Shown one piece after another: positions 8,614 through 15,881 of a stretch of DNA of 64,000 nucleotides. Position 1 is the first letter of the stretch, and each line of letters begins with the position of its first letter. This stretch comes from an uncultured Candidatus Melainabacteria bacterium (GTDB lineage: Bacteria > Cyanobacteriota > Vampirovibrionia > Gastranaerophilales > Gastranaerophilaceae), in NCBI GenBank assembly GCA_934667125.1, contig CAKULF010000002.1, positions 248,001-312,000 of the forward strand. The letters are read 5' to 3'. A program made the translations under genes and the position numbers. Below the pieces are notes generated by a model. It had not been told where the DNA came from. It ran no database searches and saw only the letters and a program-made list of their open reading frames with translations.

Positions 8614-9852
8614 ATGGTAATAAAAGCGCAACGTGGGACAAAAGATATATTCGGAAGTGAAACAATAACTTGGCAATGGCTTGTTGATAATGCTAAAAAT
8701 GTTTTTCAAAATGCGGATTTTACAGAAATAAAAACCCCGATTTTTGAAGCAACAGAACTATTCAACAGAGGTGTTGGCGATTCAACGGATATTGTTAATA
8801 AAGAAATGTATACATTTTGCGTTGGTGGCGCAAATAAAGACGCTACAAGCATTACCCTAAGACCCGAAAACACAGCAGGGGTTGTTAGATGTTTTATTGA
8901 ACACAATTTGAATAGAACTCCATCCCCTCAAAAATTTTGGTATTTTGGACCAATGTTTAGATATGAACGTCCGCAAGCAGGCAGACAACGTCAATTCCAC
9001 CAAATTGGAGTTGAAATGTTTGGAGTAGCAGAACCTACAGCAGACGCTGAAATTATTATGACAGCTGTTGAATATTTAAAATCAATAGGTTTGGGCGACC
9101 TTGAAGTTGAAATTAATTCTCTTGGCTGCACAAAATGTAAAAATGAATATAAAAATTCTATTAAAGAAGTCTTAAAACCATATTTAAAAGACCTTTGCGA
9201 CGATTGCAAAATGCGTTACGAAAAAAATCCTCTTAGAATTTTAGATTGTAAAAATGAGGATTGTAAAAAAATATTTGAAAAAGAAGAAGTTAAAAAAGTT
9301 ATTTTAAACGACTATATTTGCGACGATTGCAAAGAACATTTCACAAAATTACAAGAATACTTGAACGCTTTAAATATCAAATATTCAATAAACAAAATGC
9401 TTGTTAGAGGGCTGGATTATTATAACCGCACGGTTTTTGAAATTAAATCCTCAGCACTAGGCTCTCAAAGCGCTGTTTGCGGCGGCGGAAGATATGATGG
9501 ACTTGTTGAAATGCTTGGCGGAGCGCCAACTCCTGCTATCGGCTTTGCAATGGGTGCTGAAAGGCTTTTCACATTGGTTGAAAAGAAAGAACAAGAAAAA
9601 ATCGACTATTTTGTTGTATCATCTAATTCTACTGAAGCCCTAAAACTTGTCCAAAAGTTGCGCCAAAACGGAAAAGTAGCCGATTTTGACATGCAAAATA
9701 GAAAATTTGGAAAACAACTTGAAAAAGCTTCAAAAATTGCAAAATCAGCAATAATTTTAGGCGAAGATGAGATTAATCAAGGCTTTTACAGCGTTAAAAA
9801 TCTTTTAACGGGTAATCAAGAAAAAGTTACAAGCTTTGAAAGCTTATTATAG
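8614..9852 (+). CDS. hisS: Histidyl-tRNA synthetase
   Basis: Class II synthetase charging tRNA-His. Motif 2 (FRYERPQAGRQRQFHQ, about 112-127), the histidine-binding LVRGLDYYNRTVFE, GGGRYDGL and motif 3 (GFAMGAERL, about 311-319) are intact. The insertion domain carries the CxxC-rich stretch (CTKC, CDDC, CKNEDC, CDDC) common in bacterial HisRS. The C-terminal anticodon domain begins near 328. Length 412 is normal. It stops one base before the converging fliR gene, with no terminator between them. Confidence 0.97.
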   Translation: MVIKAQRGTKDIFGSETITWQWLVDNAKNVFQNADFTEIKTPIFEATELFNRGVGDSTDIVNKEMYTFCVGGANKDATSITLRPENTAGVVRCFIEHNLNRTPSPQKFWYFGPMFRYERPQAGRQRQFHQIGVEMFGVAEPTADAEIIMTAVEYLKSIGLGDLEVEINSLGCTKCKNEYKNSIKEVLKPYLKDLCDDCKMRYEKNPLRILDCKNEDCKKIFEKEEVKKVILNDYICDDCKEHFTKLQEYLNALNIKYSINKMLVRGLDYYNRTVFEIKSSALGSQSAVCGGGRYDGLVEMLGGAPTPAIGFAMGAERLFTLVEKKEQEKIDYFVVSSNSTEALKLVQKLRQNGKVADFDMQNRKFGKQLEKASKIAKSAIILGEDEINQGFYSVKNLLTGNQEKVTSFESLL

Positions 9853-10632
9853 CTAAAAAATATTAGCGTATGACACCAAAAAGTCGGTTATAACGTTGAT
9901 TAACATTGGTAAAATCACAATTAAAATAAATGCGCCCATAACGGGTTTAAACAAGAATGACAAAGAAAACACGTTAACCTGAGGAGCGGTTTTAGAAATT
10001 ATACCTAAAATTATGTCTTGTCCGAGCGTTGCAAGAAGAATAGGACCTGCTATGTGCATGCCTGTGAATAATATGTTGGCTGTGACTTCGGATAAATATT
10101 GAATGTTAACTATTTTTTCAAAATGAAAATCAACGCTATACATCGGAAACACCGTAAAACTCTTGATTATAGCGTTAAATAGCCAATAAACTCCGCCTGA
10201 ATACATAAAAATCAATAATGCCAAAACAGAAAAAAAGTTTGCCATAACGCTAACTTGCGTTTTTGTGGATGGGTCCATAATCATAGCTGAAGATAAGCCC
10301 ATTTGCGTGTTTATCATATCTCCGCCGGCTAGAATTGTAGATAGTATACAATTTGCTATAAAACCAACTAGTGCGCCAAATAAGAAATTTAACATCATGC
10401 AAAGCCCGATGGGACAATCGGCAGGGGGTGCAGATGGGTGTAATATTCCGCATAAAATTATTGTTGAAATAACCGCAAAACCCAATCGAACAAGAGCAGG
10501 AACTTCGCTTTTTGAAAAAACGGGAGCTAATTTAAACAACCCAACAAGGCGCAAAAATATCATAATACCTGCGCTTAAGGCATTATCAATTTCAGGACAA
10601 AGAATTGCAAATTGTTTTAAAATCTCATCCAT
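9853..10632 (-). CDS. fliR: Flagellar export gate protein FliR
   Basis: Membrane subunit of the FliPQR export gate. The 259-residue product has about six hydrophobic segments and the family signature GLSSAMIMDPSTKTQVSVM followed by a GG-containing helix. It is last in the leftward fliM/Y-O-P-Q-R run, 6 bases after fliQ. SctT is the type III secretion counterpart, but flgE and FliN in the same window favour a flagellum. Confidence 0.92.
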   Translation of the reverse strand: MDEILKQFAILCPEIDNALSAGIMIFLRLVGLFKLAPVFSKSEVPALVRLGFAVISTIILCGILHPSAPPADCPIGLCMMLNFLFGALVGFIANCILSTILAGGDMINTQMGLSSAMIMDPSTKTQVSVMANFFSVLALLIFMYSGGVYWLFNAIIKSFTVFPMYSVDFHFEKIVNIQYLSEVTANILFTGMHIAGPILLATLGQDIILGIISKTAPQVNVFSLSFLFKPVMGAFILIVILPMLINVITDFLVSYANIF

Positions 10633-10638
10633 TTAACT

Positions 10639-11133
10639 CTACCTGTTACTTTGAATTTTCAATCTTTCAATGAAATTCGGTTCTGTTGTCGGAACTTGGT
10701 TAGATTTAATATAAATCTGATTTTTTGTTGCTTTTTTATCCCAAGGAATATTTCCTTTGTTCATCAAAGCCTTATTCAATGAAGCATTATCATTGATTTT
10801 ATCTTGCATTTCAGCGCTAAATGGCTTTGTATATTTATAATATTCACTTGGAAGAACGTATGTATCATTTTTTGGAACAACCTGAAAAGCAATATTCATG
10901 CCTTCATAGAAGTAATTTGTAACAATTTTTAGGAACATTCCGCCCAATACAACGATAGACAAAAATACAAGACAAATTTTAGGCGCAGCAGCAATTGTTT
11001 GCTCTTGGACTTGAGTAACAGCTTGCAAAATGCCGACAACAAGCCCGACAGCCGCCGCCACCAATACGCAAGGCATTGAAACAGAAAGCATTACCATAAA
11101 ACCTTTTGCCATGTATTCTACTAAAACTTCCAT
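10639..11133 (-). CDS. fliQ: Export gate protein FliQ with an unusual C-terminal extension
   Basis: Residues 1-88 are a normal two-helix FliQ, with VGILQAVTQVQEQTIAAAPK and the following hydrophobic helix. FliQ usually ends near 89 residues; this one continues to 164 with a hydrophilic, Lys/Asn-rich tail. The frame is open, with no slippery run and no internal start with a ribosome site, so it looks like a true fusion. The tail would lie at the periplasmic or cytoplasmic mouth of the gate, depending on topology. Its ATG overlaps the fliP stop by one base. Confidence 0.9.
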   Translation of the reverse strand: MEVLVEYMAKGFMVMLSVSMPCVLVAAAVGLVVGILQAVTQVQEQTIAAAPKICLVFLSIVVLGGMFLKIVTNYFYEGMNIAFQVVPKNDTYVLPSEYYKYTKPFSAEMQDKINDNASLNKALMNKGNIPWDKKATKNQIYIKSNQVPTTEPNFIERLKIQSNR

Positions 11134-11774
11134 TAGTTAAAACTCTCCACAAGACCTTTTACAATTAAACTCCAGCCGTCAACAGCGATAAATATCAGCA
11201 ATTTAAACGGCGTCGACACGATTTGAGGAGATAACATAAACATCCCCAAAGCAAGCAAAATATTTGCTACAATCAAGTCTAGGACTATAAAAGGAACATA
11301 AATTATAAAACCTATTTCAAAAGCGGTTTTCAATTCCGAAATAATATAAGCTGGCGCAACCTCCCAAATAGTCAGCTCATCGGGCGAATTTGGCGCAACT
11401 CTTCTTGTTTTTTCAACGAAAAACGCAAGGTCAGACTGTCTTGTTTGCTTCAACATAAACTCTTTTAAAGGCTTAGAAGCAGCATTTAAAGATTCAACCA
11501 TATTATGATTTTTCTGATATGGAACTTGATAAGCTTGATACATGCTATCAAACGTTGGCGCCATAGTATAAATCGTCAAAATCAAAGACAAACCAATCAT
11601 AACCAAAGCAGGTGGAACAGAGTTTGTACCCATTGCGGTTTTCAACATTGAAAAAACGATTGTAAATCTTAAAAAAGGTGTCATTGCAACAAAAATGAAA
11701 GGCAACAGCGAAAAAGCCGCCATCACAATAATCATCTGTATTACAGGACTAATATCTTTTAAAACATTTTCCAT
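11133..11774 (-). CDS. fliP: Export gate protein FliP, short form without signal peptide
   Basis: Core gate subunit that nucleates export-apparatus assembly. Conserved FliP stretches are present: MTPFLRFTIVFSMLKTAMGT, PPALVMIGLSLILT, LKEFMLKQTRQSDLAFF, ISELKTAFEIGFIIYVPF and VDGWSLIVKGL. The protein is 213 residues rather than about 245 because it begins near the first mature helix and lacks the cleavable signal sequence of proteobacterial FliP, as in SctR. Only 2 bases separate it from fliO. Confidence 0.93.
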   Translation of the reverse strand: MENVLKDISPVIQMIIVMAAFSLLPFIFVAMTPFLRFTIVFSMLKTAMGTNSVPPALVMIGLSLILTIYTMAPTFDSMYQAYQVPYQKNHNMVESLNAASKPLKEFMLKQTRQSDLAFFVEKTRRVAPNSPDELTIWEVAPAYIISELKTAFEIGFIIYVPFIVLDLIVANILLALGMFMLSPQIVSTPFKLLIFIAVDGWSLIVKGLVESFN

Positions 11775-11776
11775 TT

Positions 11777-12439
11777 TTAATATCCACCTTTAGATTTTAA
11801 ATTGCTTGAATTTAATTCTTCTAAAATTTTACTTAACATTCTTTTGTTGTTTGCTTGTCTTTGCTCAATCTTAATCTCAGAAGTTTGGGGAGCTTGCCCT
11901 TTTTCTTTTAATTCTTCTTTTTCATACAGCTCATCAAATTGCTTTTGAAGCTTATTTAATCTTGCTTGTTGCAATTCGTCATACACAGCTTTTTTAGAAG
12001 CCTGCATAGTTTGTTTATTCAATTCATTAATCATATCTTGAATTTGAGCGGTTTTATTCGCTTTATCCAAAAATTGATTATCATTATTTTTAACATCATT
12101 TATTGTTATTTCATTTTTTTGAGATTTATTTATATTTTCCTTCACAATATTTTCAATTTCTCGAGGCGAAATGCTTGGAATAGAAGAATTTTCCCCAAGT
12201 TTAGCTAAAAATGTTGTATGTTCAACTCCAGACGCTATTAAAAAACATTCATCTTTTATTTTAATCACCATCAAACTTTTTTTTGCGCCGATAGGATATG
12301 TGTCTAATACCTTGATTAGACCTTTATTGTTGTTTGTTAAGGAATTTATCCCGATTTTTTTATAGACAATGAAGCCTATCATCAAAATTCCTATCATTGC
12401 TAATGTATAAAATATAAAAGCTGCTATATATGTAAACAT
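11777..12439 (-). CDS. fliO: FliO-like flagellar assembly protein
   Basis: An N-terminal membrane helix (about 4-26) is followed by a small beta domain whose strands match FliO (IKVLDTYPIGAKKSLMVIKI, CFLIASGVEHTTFLAKL). Residues 95-215 are a charged, probably coiled-coil tail not found in most FliO. The position directly before fliP is the standard one. FliO is poorly conserved, so the call rests on context plus the beta motif. Confidence 0.75.
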   Translation of the reverse strand: MFTYIAAFIFYTLAMIGILMIGFIVYKKIGINSLTNNNKGLIKVLDTYPIGAKKSLMVIKIKDECFLIASGVEHTTFLAKLGENSSIPSISPREIENIVKENINKSQKNEITINDVKNNDNQFLDKANKTAQIQDMINELNKQTMQASKKAVYDELQQARLNKLQKQFDELYEKEELKEKGQAPQTSEIKIEQRQANNKRMLSKILEELNSSNLKSKGGY

Positions 12440-12455
12440 TCTCTTATCCTTTTAT

Positions 12456-13625
12456 TTATTTTTCAAAATCTGAATAATCAAATTCTTCTTCTGTGTTTTG
12501 TGCTTTCGGTTCAACCTTTACTTGAGGCTTTTCAGCTTGAGCGGGTTTTGGTTGGGGTTTTTGTTCAACTTTTTTTTCAGGCTCGGGCGCTTTTGTTTGA
12601 ACTTTTTTAGTATCAGCCAAAACCTCATCAAGTTTAACAGCGTATCTATCGTTAATTATCAATAAATCACCGCTTGCAACCTTTTTATCCTCAACAAAAA
12701 GGGAAATTTTCGTTTCAAAAATAGAATTCAAATCGATTATTTCGCCTTGAGTTATTTGTTTTAGTTCACCCAAAGACATCTTAACCTTGTCAAATTCTGC
12801 ACTGATTTCAACTTGTATATCGTCCCACAGGTTCTTATTCATTGTTACCTCATTATTTATTTGTTCATTAATTTCTTCATTGTCATCTTCTTCTAAATTC
12901 AAAATTAGAGCAGGATTGATTTTTACATTAAATTTTTCAACCAAATCGCCCGAAATTAAGGTAGATTTAGTTATTTCACTATTTTCAAGAAGAATAATAT
13001 CCTCGCTTGATAAATTTTCCAAGTCTTTTAAAGTTATTTTTGATGTTCCTACTTTAATTTTAACATTTGTATTGGAAGTTAGAAAATCTTCATCGTTAAA
13101 AGTTTGTTTCTTTTTAATTTGAGCTAAATTTAATCTATCCATCGGAATTGAAATAGCAAACAGCGACATACTTTGCGCTATTTTTACATAATAAAACAGA
13201 TTGATTAATTTATCGCTATTTTCGCTTAATTTAATATTTTTAACAGGAATTAATTTTTCCTGCATTCTTTTATATAAAAATTCCGTAAAATCGTTTAAAA
13301 TTCTAACTTCCAATTGGGTTATGGAAGATAGGTTGAATTGGGTTGAACTTTCAAGAGTTGAAGATAAAAAATCTCTTACAAAATCGCTTGAAAGGCGTAT
13401 TATAACAGGTTTATGGTTTTCTACTTTTATTTGACTTGAGAAAAAGTCAAGATTTGAAGCGATTTTTTCATCTCTAAATTCTCTAAAATTATTTATCGCA
13501 CGAACAGTAATATCAACGTCTGTTTCCCAAAATTTTTCAATAGAATTTTTAATACACTCATTTAACTCGTTTGGAAAAACGTTGAAATCGATATTATCAA
13601 ATATACTTTTCGCTTTTTTAGACAC
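12456..13625 (-). CDS. C-ring switch protein with two SpoA domains (FliM/FliY/SctQ type)
   Basis: Two SpoA-like domains are visible: residues about 186-240 (VKIKVGTSKITLKDLENL) and about 268-335 (VEISAEFDKVKMSLGELK then GEIIDLNSIFETKISLFV). The N-terminal 170 residues are mixed alpha/beta. The CheY-binding peptide typical of FliM is not seen, and the CheC-like FliM middle domain cannot be confirmed. A Pro/Lys/Glu-rich disordered tail ends in EEFDYSDFEK. The start is GTG (13625). It heads the fliO-P-Q-R run. Together with the separate single-SpoA FliN it could build the C-ring. Confidence 0.72.
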   Translation of the reverse strand: MSKKAKSIFDNIDFNVFPNELNECIKNSIEKFWETDVDITVRAINNFREFRDEKIASNLDFFSSQIKVENHKPVIIRLSSDFVRDFLSSTLESSTQFNLSSITQLEVRILNDFTEFLYKRMQEKLIPVKNIKLSENSDKLINLFYYVKIAQSMSLFAISIPMDRLNLAQIKKKQTFNDEDFLTSNTNVKIKVGTSKITLKDLENLSSEDIILLENSEITKSTLISGDLVEKFNVKINPALILNLEEDDNEEINEQINNEVTMNKNLWDDIQVEISAEFDKVKMSLGELKQITQGEIIDLNSIFETKISLFVEDKKVASGDLLIINDRYAVKLDEVLADTKKVQTKAPEPEKKVEQKPQPKPAQAEKPQVKVEPKAQNTEEEFDYSDFEK

Positions 13626-13738
13626 GTAATACCTATTTTTAGTTATAAATATCCGTAAATATTATATAATTTTAGATTTTGAAAAGGCAATTTGTTAACG
13701 AAGCTTAATCAATTTTAAAATTTTTTTTCAAAAAAGGG

Positions 13739-13767
13739 TTGACACAAAAATAATTATGTTATATAAT
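13739..13767 (+). promoter_or_regulatory. Perfect consensus sigma-70 promoter
   Basis: TTGACA (13739-13744), exactly 17 bases, TATAAT (13762-13767). It drives the leader and small membrane protein downstream. It is the strongest host promoter in the window. Confidence 0.93.
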
Positions 13768-13773
13768 AGAAAA

Positions 13774-13910
13774 AATTTGAGAAAACGATTAGGTGCTCAA
13801 GTTTTTCAAAACCAAGTGATTTGATTTTTTTTTGACCAAATCAAGATGAGTAAGTGAATAGGTAGTGTCGAACAGTCGACATGATTATCTTGTGAAGAAA
13901 GTGTGATGAT
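13774..13910 (+). promoter_or_regulatory. Long structured 5' leader
   Basis: About 137 bases lie between the expected transcription start and the ATG, exceptional beside the near-leaderless genes around it. Two hairpins are visible: 7-bp arms TGATTTG/CAAATCA around 13817-13844, and a 6-bp stem TGTCGA/TCGACA with loop ACAG at about 13866-13881. No known riboswitch class is recognised. A regulatory leader or an embedded small RNA is possible. Confidence 0.5.
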
Positions 13911-14300
13911 ATGCAAGCTTCAATAGTAAAACTAAACGAACCAAGACCAAGAACTTCAGCTACAGTTGTACCTGCAGCACTAGCAGGCGGTGTGGCAGGC
14001 TACGCATCACGTTATGCAATGCCTACAAAAACAGAATTTAAAAACTTGTTCAACAAAGAAAATGCTGATGTGTTTGTTTCTTCTGCTGCAGCAGCTGCTC
14101 GTGCAGAAAAACGCAGTATTGGCAAATTTGTTGGTATTGGAGCTATAGTTACATCTGTTGTAGCTTTAATTGCTAATGCTTTGAAAGCTCCAAAAGCCGT
14201 AGCACAAAATTCTCAATATTCAAAAATGGGAATATTATTAGACGCACCTGATTGCGCTTATGAAATTTATTGCTATCAAGATAAAGACGAAGAAAATTAA
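13911..14300 (+). CDS. Small Ala/Gly-rich membrane protein, unknown function
   Basis: The 129-residue product has two short hydrophobic Gly/Ala segments: VVPAALAGGVAGYASRYA (about 19-36) and KFVGIGAIVTSVVALIANAL (about 72-91). A charged helix lies between them and an acidic tail (KDEEN) ends the protein. It could span the membrane twice, or use glycine-zipper packing. The consensus promoter and strong terminator imply high expression. The family is not recognised; this type of protein is familiar from gut Gastranaerophilales, an impression only. Confidence 0.75.
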   Translation: MQASIVKLNEPRPRTSATVVPAALAGGVAGYASRYAMPTKTEFKNLFNKENADVFVSSAAAAARAEKRSIGKFVGIGAIVTSVVALIANALKAPKAVAQNSQYSKMGILLDAPDCAYEIYCYQDKDEEN

Positions 14301-14347
14301 TTTAAAAAACAAGACCTAACCAGTCTTTTATTAGTGTACTATTGAAA

Positions 14348-14382
14348 AATGACTTCCAATTTATATTAGAAGCCATTTTCTT
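14348..14382. terminator. Bidirectional terminator between convergent genes
   Basis: Arms 14348-14356 and 14369-14377 pair over 9 bp with one mismatch. T-runs follow in both directions, so it can serve the gene on each side. Confidence 0.8.
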
Positions 14383-14398
14383 TATGAAAGATATTATC

Positions 14399-15196
14399 TT
14401 ATGCTTTCTTTTCTTTTTCTCTTAATTCAGGCGGAACATCCGTTCTATCTTCGTTCCATCTGTCTAAGCCCATTTGTTTTCTAACAAGCCCAATACCAAC
14501 GTGAACTCTCCACTCATCCATTTTCAATTGAGCCGCCAAAATTTTATGACAACCAATCGGAGGAAGTGGTAACAATGGTTCATATAGGTTTTTAATTGCC
14601 ATTAATTGATCAGGCGTAATTGCCAATTTTCTTTTTGGGAATTGAACCTTGGGCAACATCATTTTTTGTCTGATTAAATTAATTCCAAAGAACACTTTTT
14701 TTGGTTCAAGATTGATAGCCGCTGCTATAACTTCGTGTGCGTCAGGATTTGGAAGCGGCAACATCTTTTTATACATTTCTTCAATTTGAGCCAATTGCTC
14801 TTTATTAATTAACAATGGACGATTTTGTTTTGGTTTTTGAGGACGTCTGTTAAAGGAGCCTCTTTGATTATTATTTTGAAATCTTGGACGATTTTGATTA
14901 TATCCGCCACGATTATTTTGGAAATTATTATCATGTCTTTGATAATTTCCGTTATTTCTGTTTCTGTTATAATTTCCGTTTTGAGGACGAGGATTATTAT
15001 ATCTTCTTTGAAATCTTTCAGGATTTTCAGACCCTGCGCTATATCCTCTTGAATAATCTGCTACAGCACCGTTTTCATCTGTTGGCGCAGCAGGAGTTGA
15101 CCCTTTTTCAGGATATAAACAATCAGGACATATTACTCTTTTTGGGTTTTTAGTTTCAAATTCTTTGCCGCATTTAATACACTTGTTCGTATACAT
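14399..15196 (-). CDS. Zinc-ribbon protein with Asn/Arg/Gly-rich linker and tandem repeats
   Basis: Residues 6-26 form a zinc ribbon (CIKC...CPDC). Residues about 55-125 are a disordered N/R/G/Q-rich tract like RNA-binding RGG regions. Residues about 130-245 hold two copies of a 57-residue unit: LLINKEQLAQIEEMYKKMLP and LAITPDQLMAIKNLYEPLLP, each with LPLP and a closing G-I-x-LVRKQMGL-type helix. The duplicated unit is not recognised. Nucleic-acid binding is likely from ribbon plus basic tract. It is convergent with the preceding gene. Confidence 0.75.
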   Translation of the reverse strand: MYTNKCIKCGKEFETKNPKRVICPDCLYPEKGSTPAAPTDENGAVADYSRGYSAGSENPERFQRRYNNPRPQNGNYNRNRNNGNYQRHDNNFQNNRGGYNQNRPRFQNNNQRGSFNRRPQKPKQNRPLLINKEQLAQIEEMYKKMLPLPNPDAHEVIAAAINLEPKKVFFGINLIRQKMMLPKVQFPKRKLAITPDQLMAIKNLYEPLLPLPPIGCHKILAAQLKMDEWRVHVGIGLVRKQMGLDRWNEDRTDVPPELREKEKKA

Positions 15197-15363
15197 TAGA
15201 ATAATCTTTCTATTTTTGCTGTTCCCATCATCAATAAATTAAATTAATAGGCAATATATAATAAATACACTCTCACTATCAAAATATATCAATATACACA
15301 AGATATTTTACAAAAAAATTATAATTTATACAAGTTTTTTAAGAATTTTAACAAAAAAATGTT

Positions 15364-15391
15364 TTGATTTTTTACAAAAAATTGCTAAAAT
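15364..15391 (+). promoter_or_regulatory. Promoter for the YvyF-like gene, probably leaderless
   Basis: TTGATT (15364-15369), 16 bases, TAAAAT (15386-15391). The expected transcription start coincides with the ATG at 15398. The rest of the 15197-15397 gap is A/T-rich with nothing else recognisable. Confidence 0.55.
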
Positions 15392-15397
15392 TTAATT

Positions 15398-15880
15398 ATG
15401 GCTAAAGATGGATTAATAAATTGTAAAAAATGCGGAACATTATTTTTTAAAACCTCTGGAAGAGAAATCTGCGAAGAGTGCTTCAATAAAGAGCTTGAGG
15501 TTATAGACGGGATTAAAAATTATGTTAAATCCTTTAAGGACGCAAAAATTTCTATAGATGAACTTTCAAAAGGAACAAATATTTCTCGTGAAGATATTGA
15601 AGATTTGTTAAGCAGAGGCAGACTTTTTTCAATTCTTCCAAGAATTTCCGTTAAGTGTCGTTTTTGCGGAGTTGAACTGGAAGATGATGAAAAATCAGGC
15701 TTTACTTGCAAAAATTGTTTAATGAAATTTTCTCCAAAAGTGAATGAGCTTGAAAAAAAAGGTTTAAGCGTTAAAAAATATGAAGAAGAAGCAAGAAATC
15801 TTAAGCGCAGACTTCGTGGCGGAATGAACACAGTAGACAATTCAAACCGCTTCGGATTTATTCAAAACTATGACCTATAG
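15398..15880 (+). CDS. YvyF-like flagellar-operon zinc-ribbon/HTH protein
   Basis: The layout matches Bacillus YvyF (TIGR03826): an N-terminal ribbon with CKKC (9-12) and CEEC (26-29), a central helical HTH-like segment (ISIDELSKGTNISREDIEDL, then GRLFSILP), and a second ribbon with CRFCG and CKNC. A basic coiled helix follows, with a C-terminal tail. YvyF lies in late flagellar operons beside flgM/flgN-type genes, and its biochemical role is unsettled. Here it stands alone, 2 bases from the converging TPR gene. The function is inferred from architecture. Confidence 0.68.
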   Translation: MAKDGLINCKKCGTLFFKTSGREICEECFNKELEVIDGIKNYVKSFKDAKISIDELSKGTNISREDIEDLLSRGRLFSILPRISVKCRFCGVELEDDEKSGFTCKNCLMKFSPKVNELEKKGLSVKKYEEEARNLKRRLRGGMNTVDNSNRFGFIQNYDL

Positions 15881-15881
15881 C

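Noticed and set aside
9853..13625. Type III secretion system instead of flagellum
   Set aside because: The gate genes alone cannot separate the two, but flgE, fliN and a YvyF-like gene in the same window favour a flagellum; no secretin or needle gene is seen.
14825..15153. Overlapping plus-strand reading frames opposite the zinc-ribbon repeat gene
   Set aside because: They are reading shadows of the N/R-rich tract, with low-complexity Ile/Tyr/Asp products and no ribosome sites.
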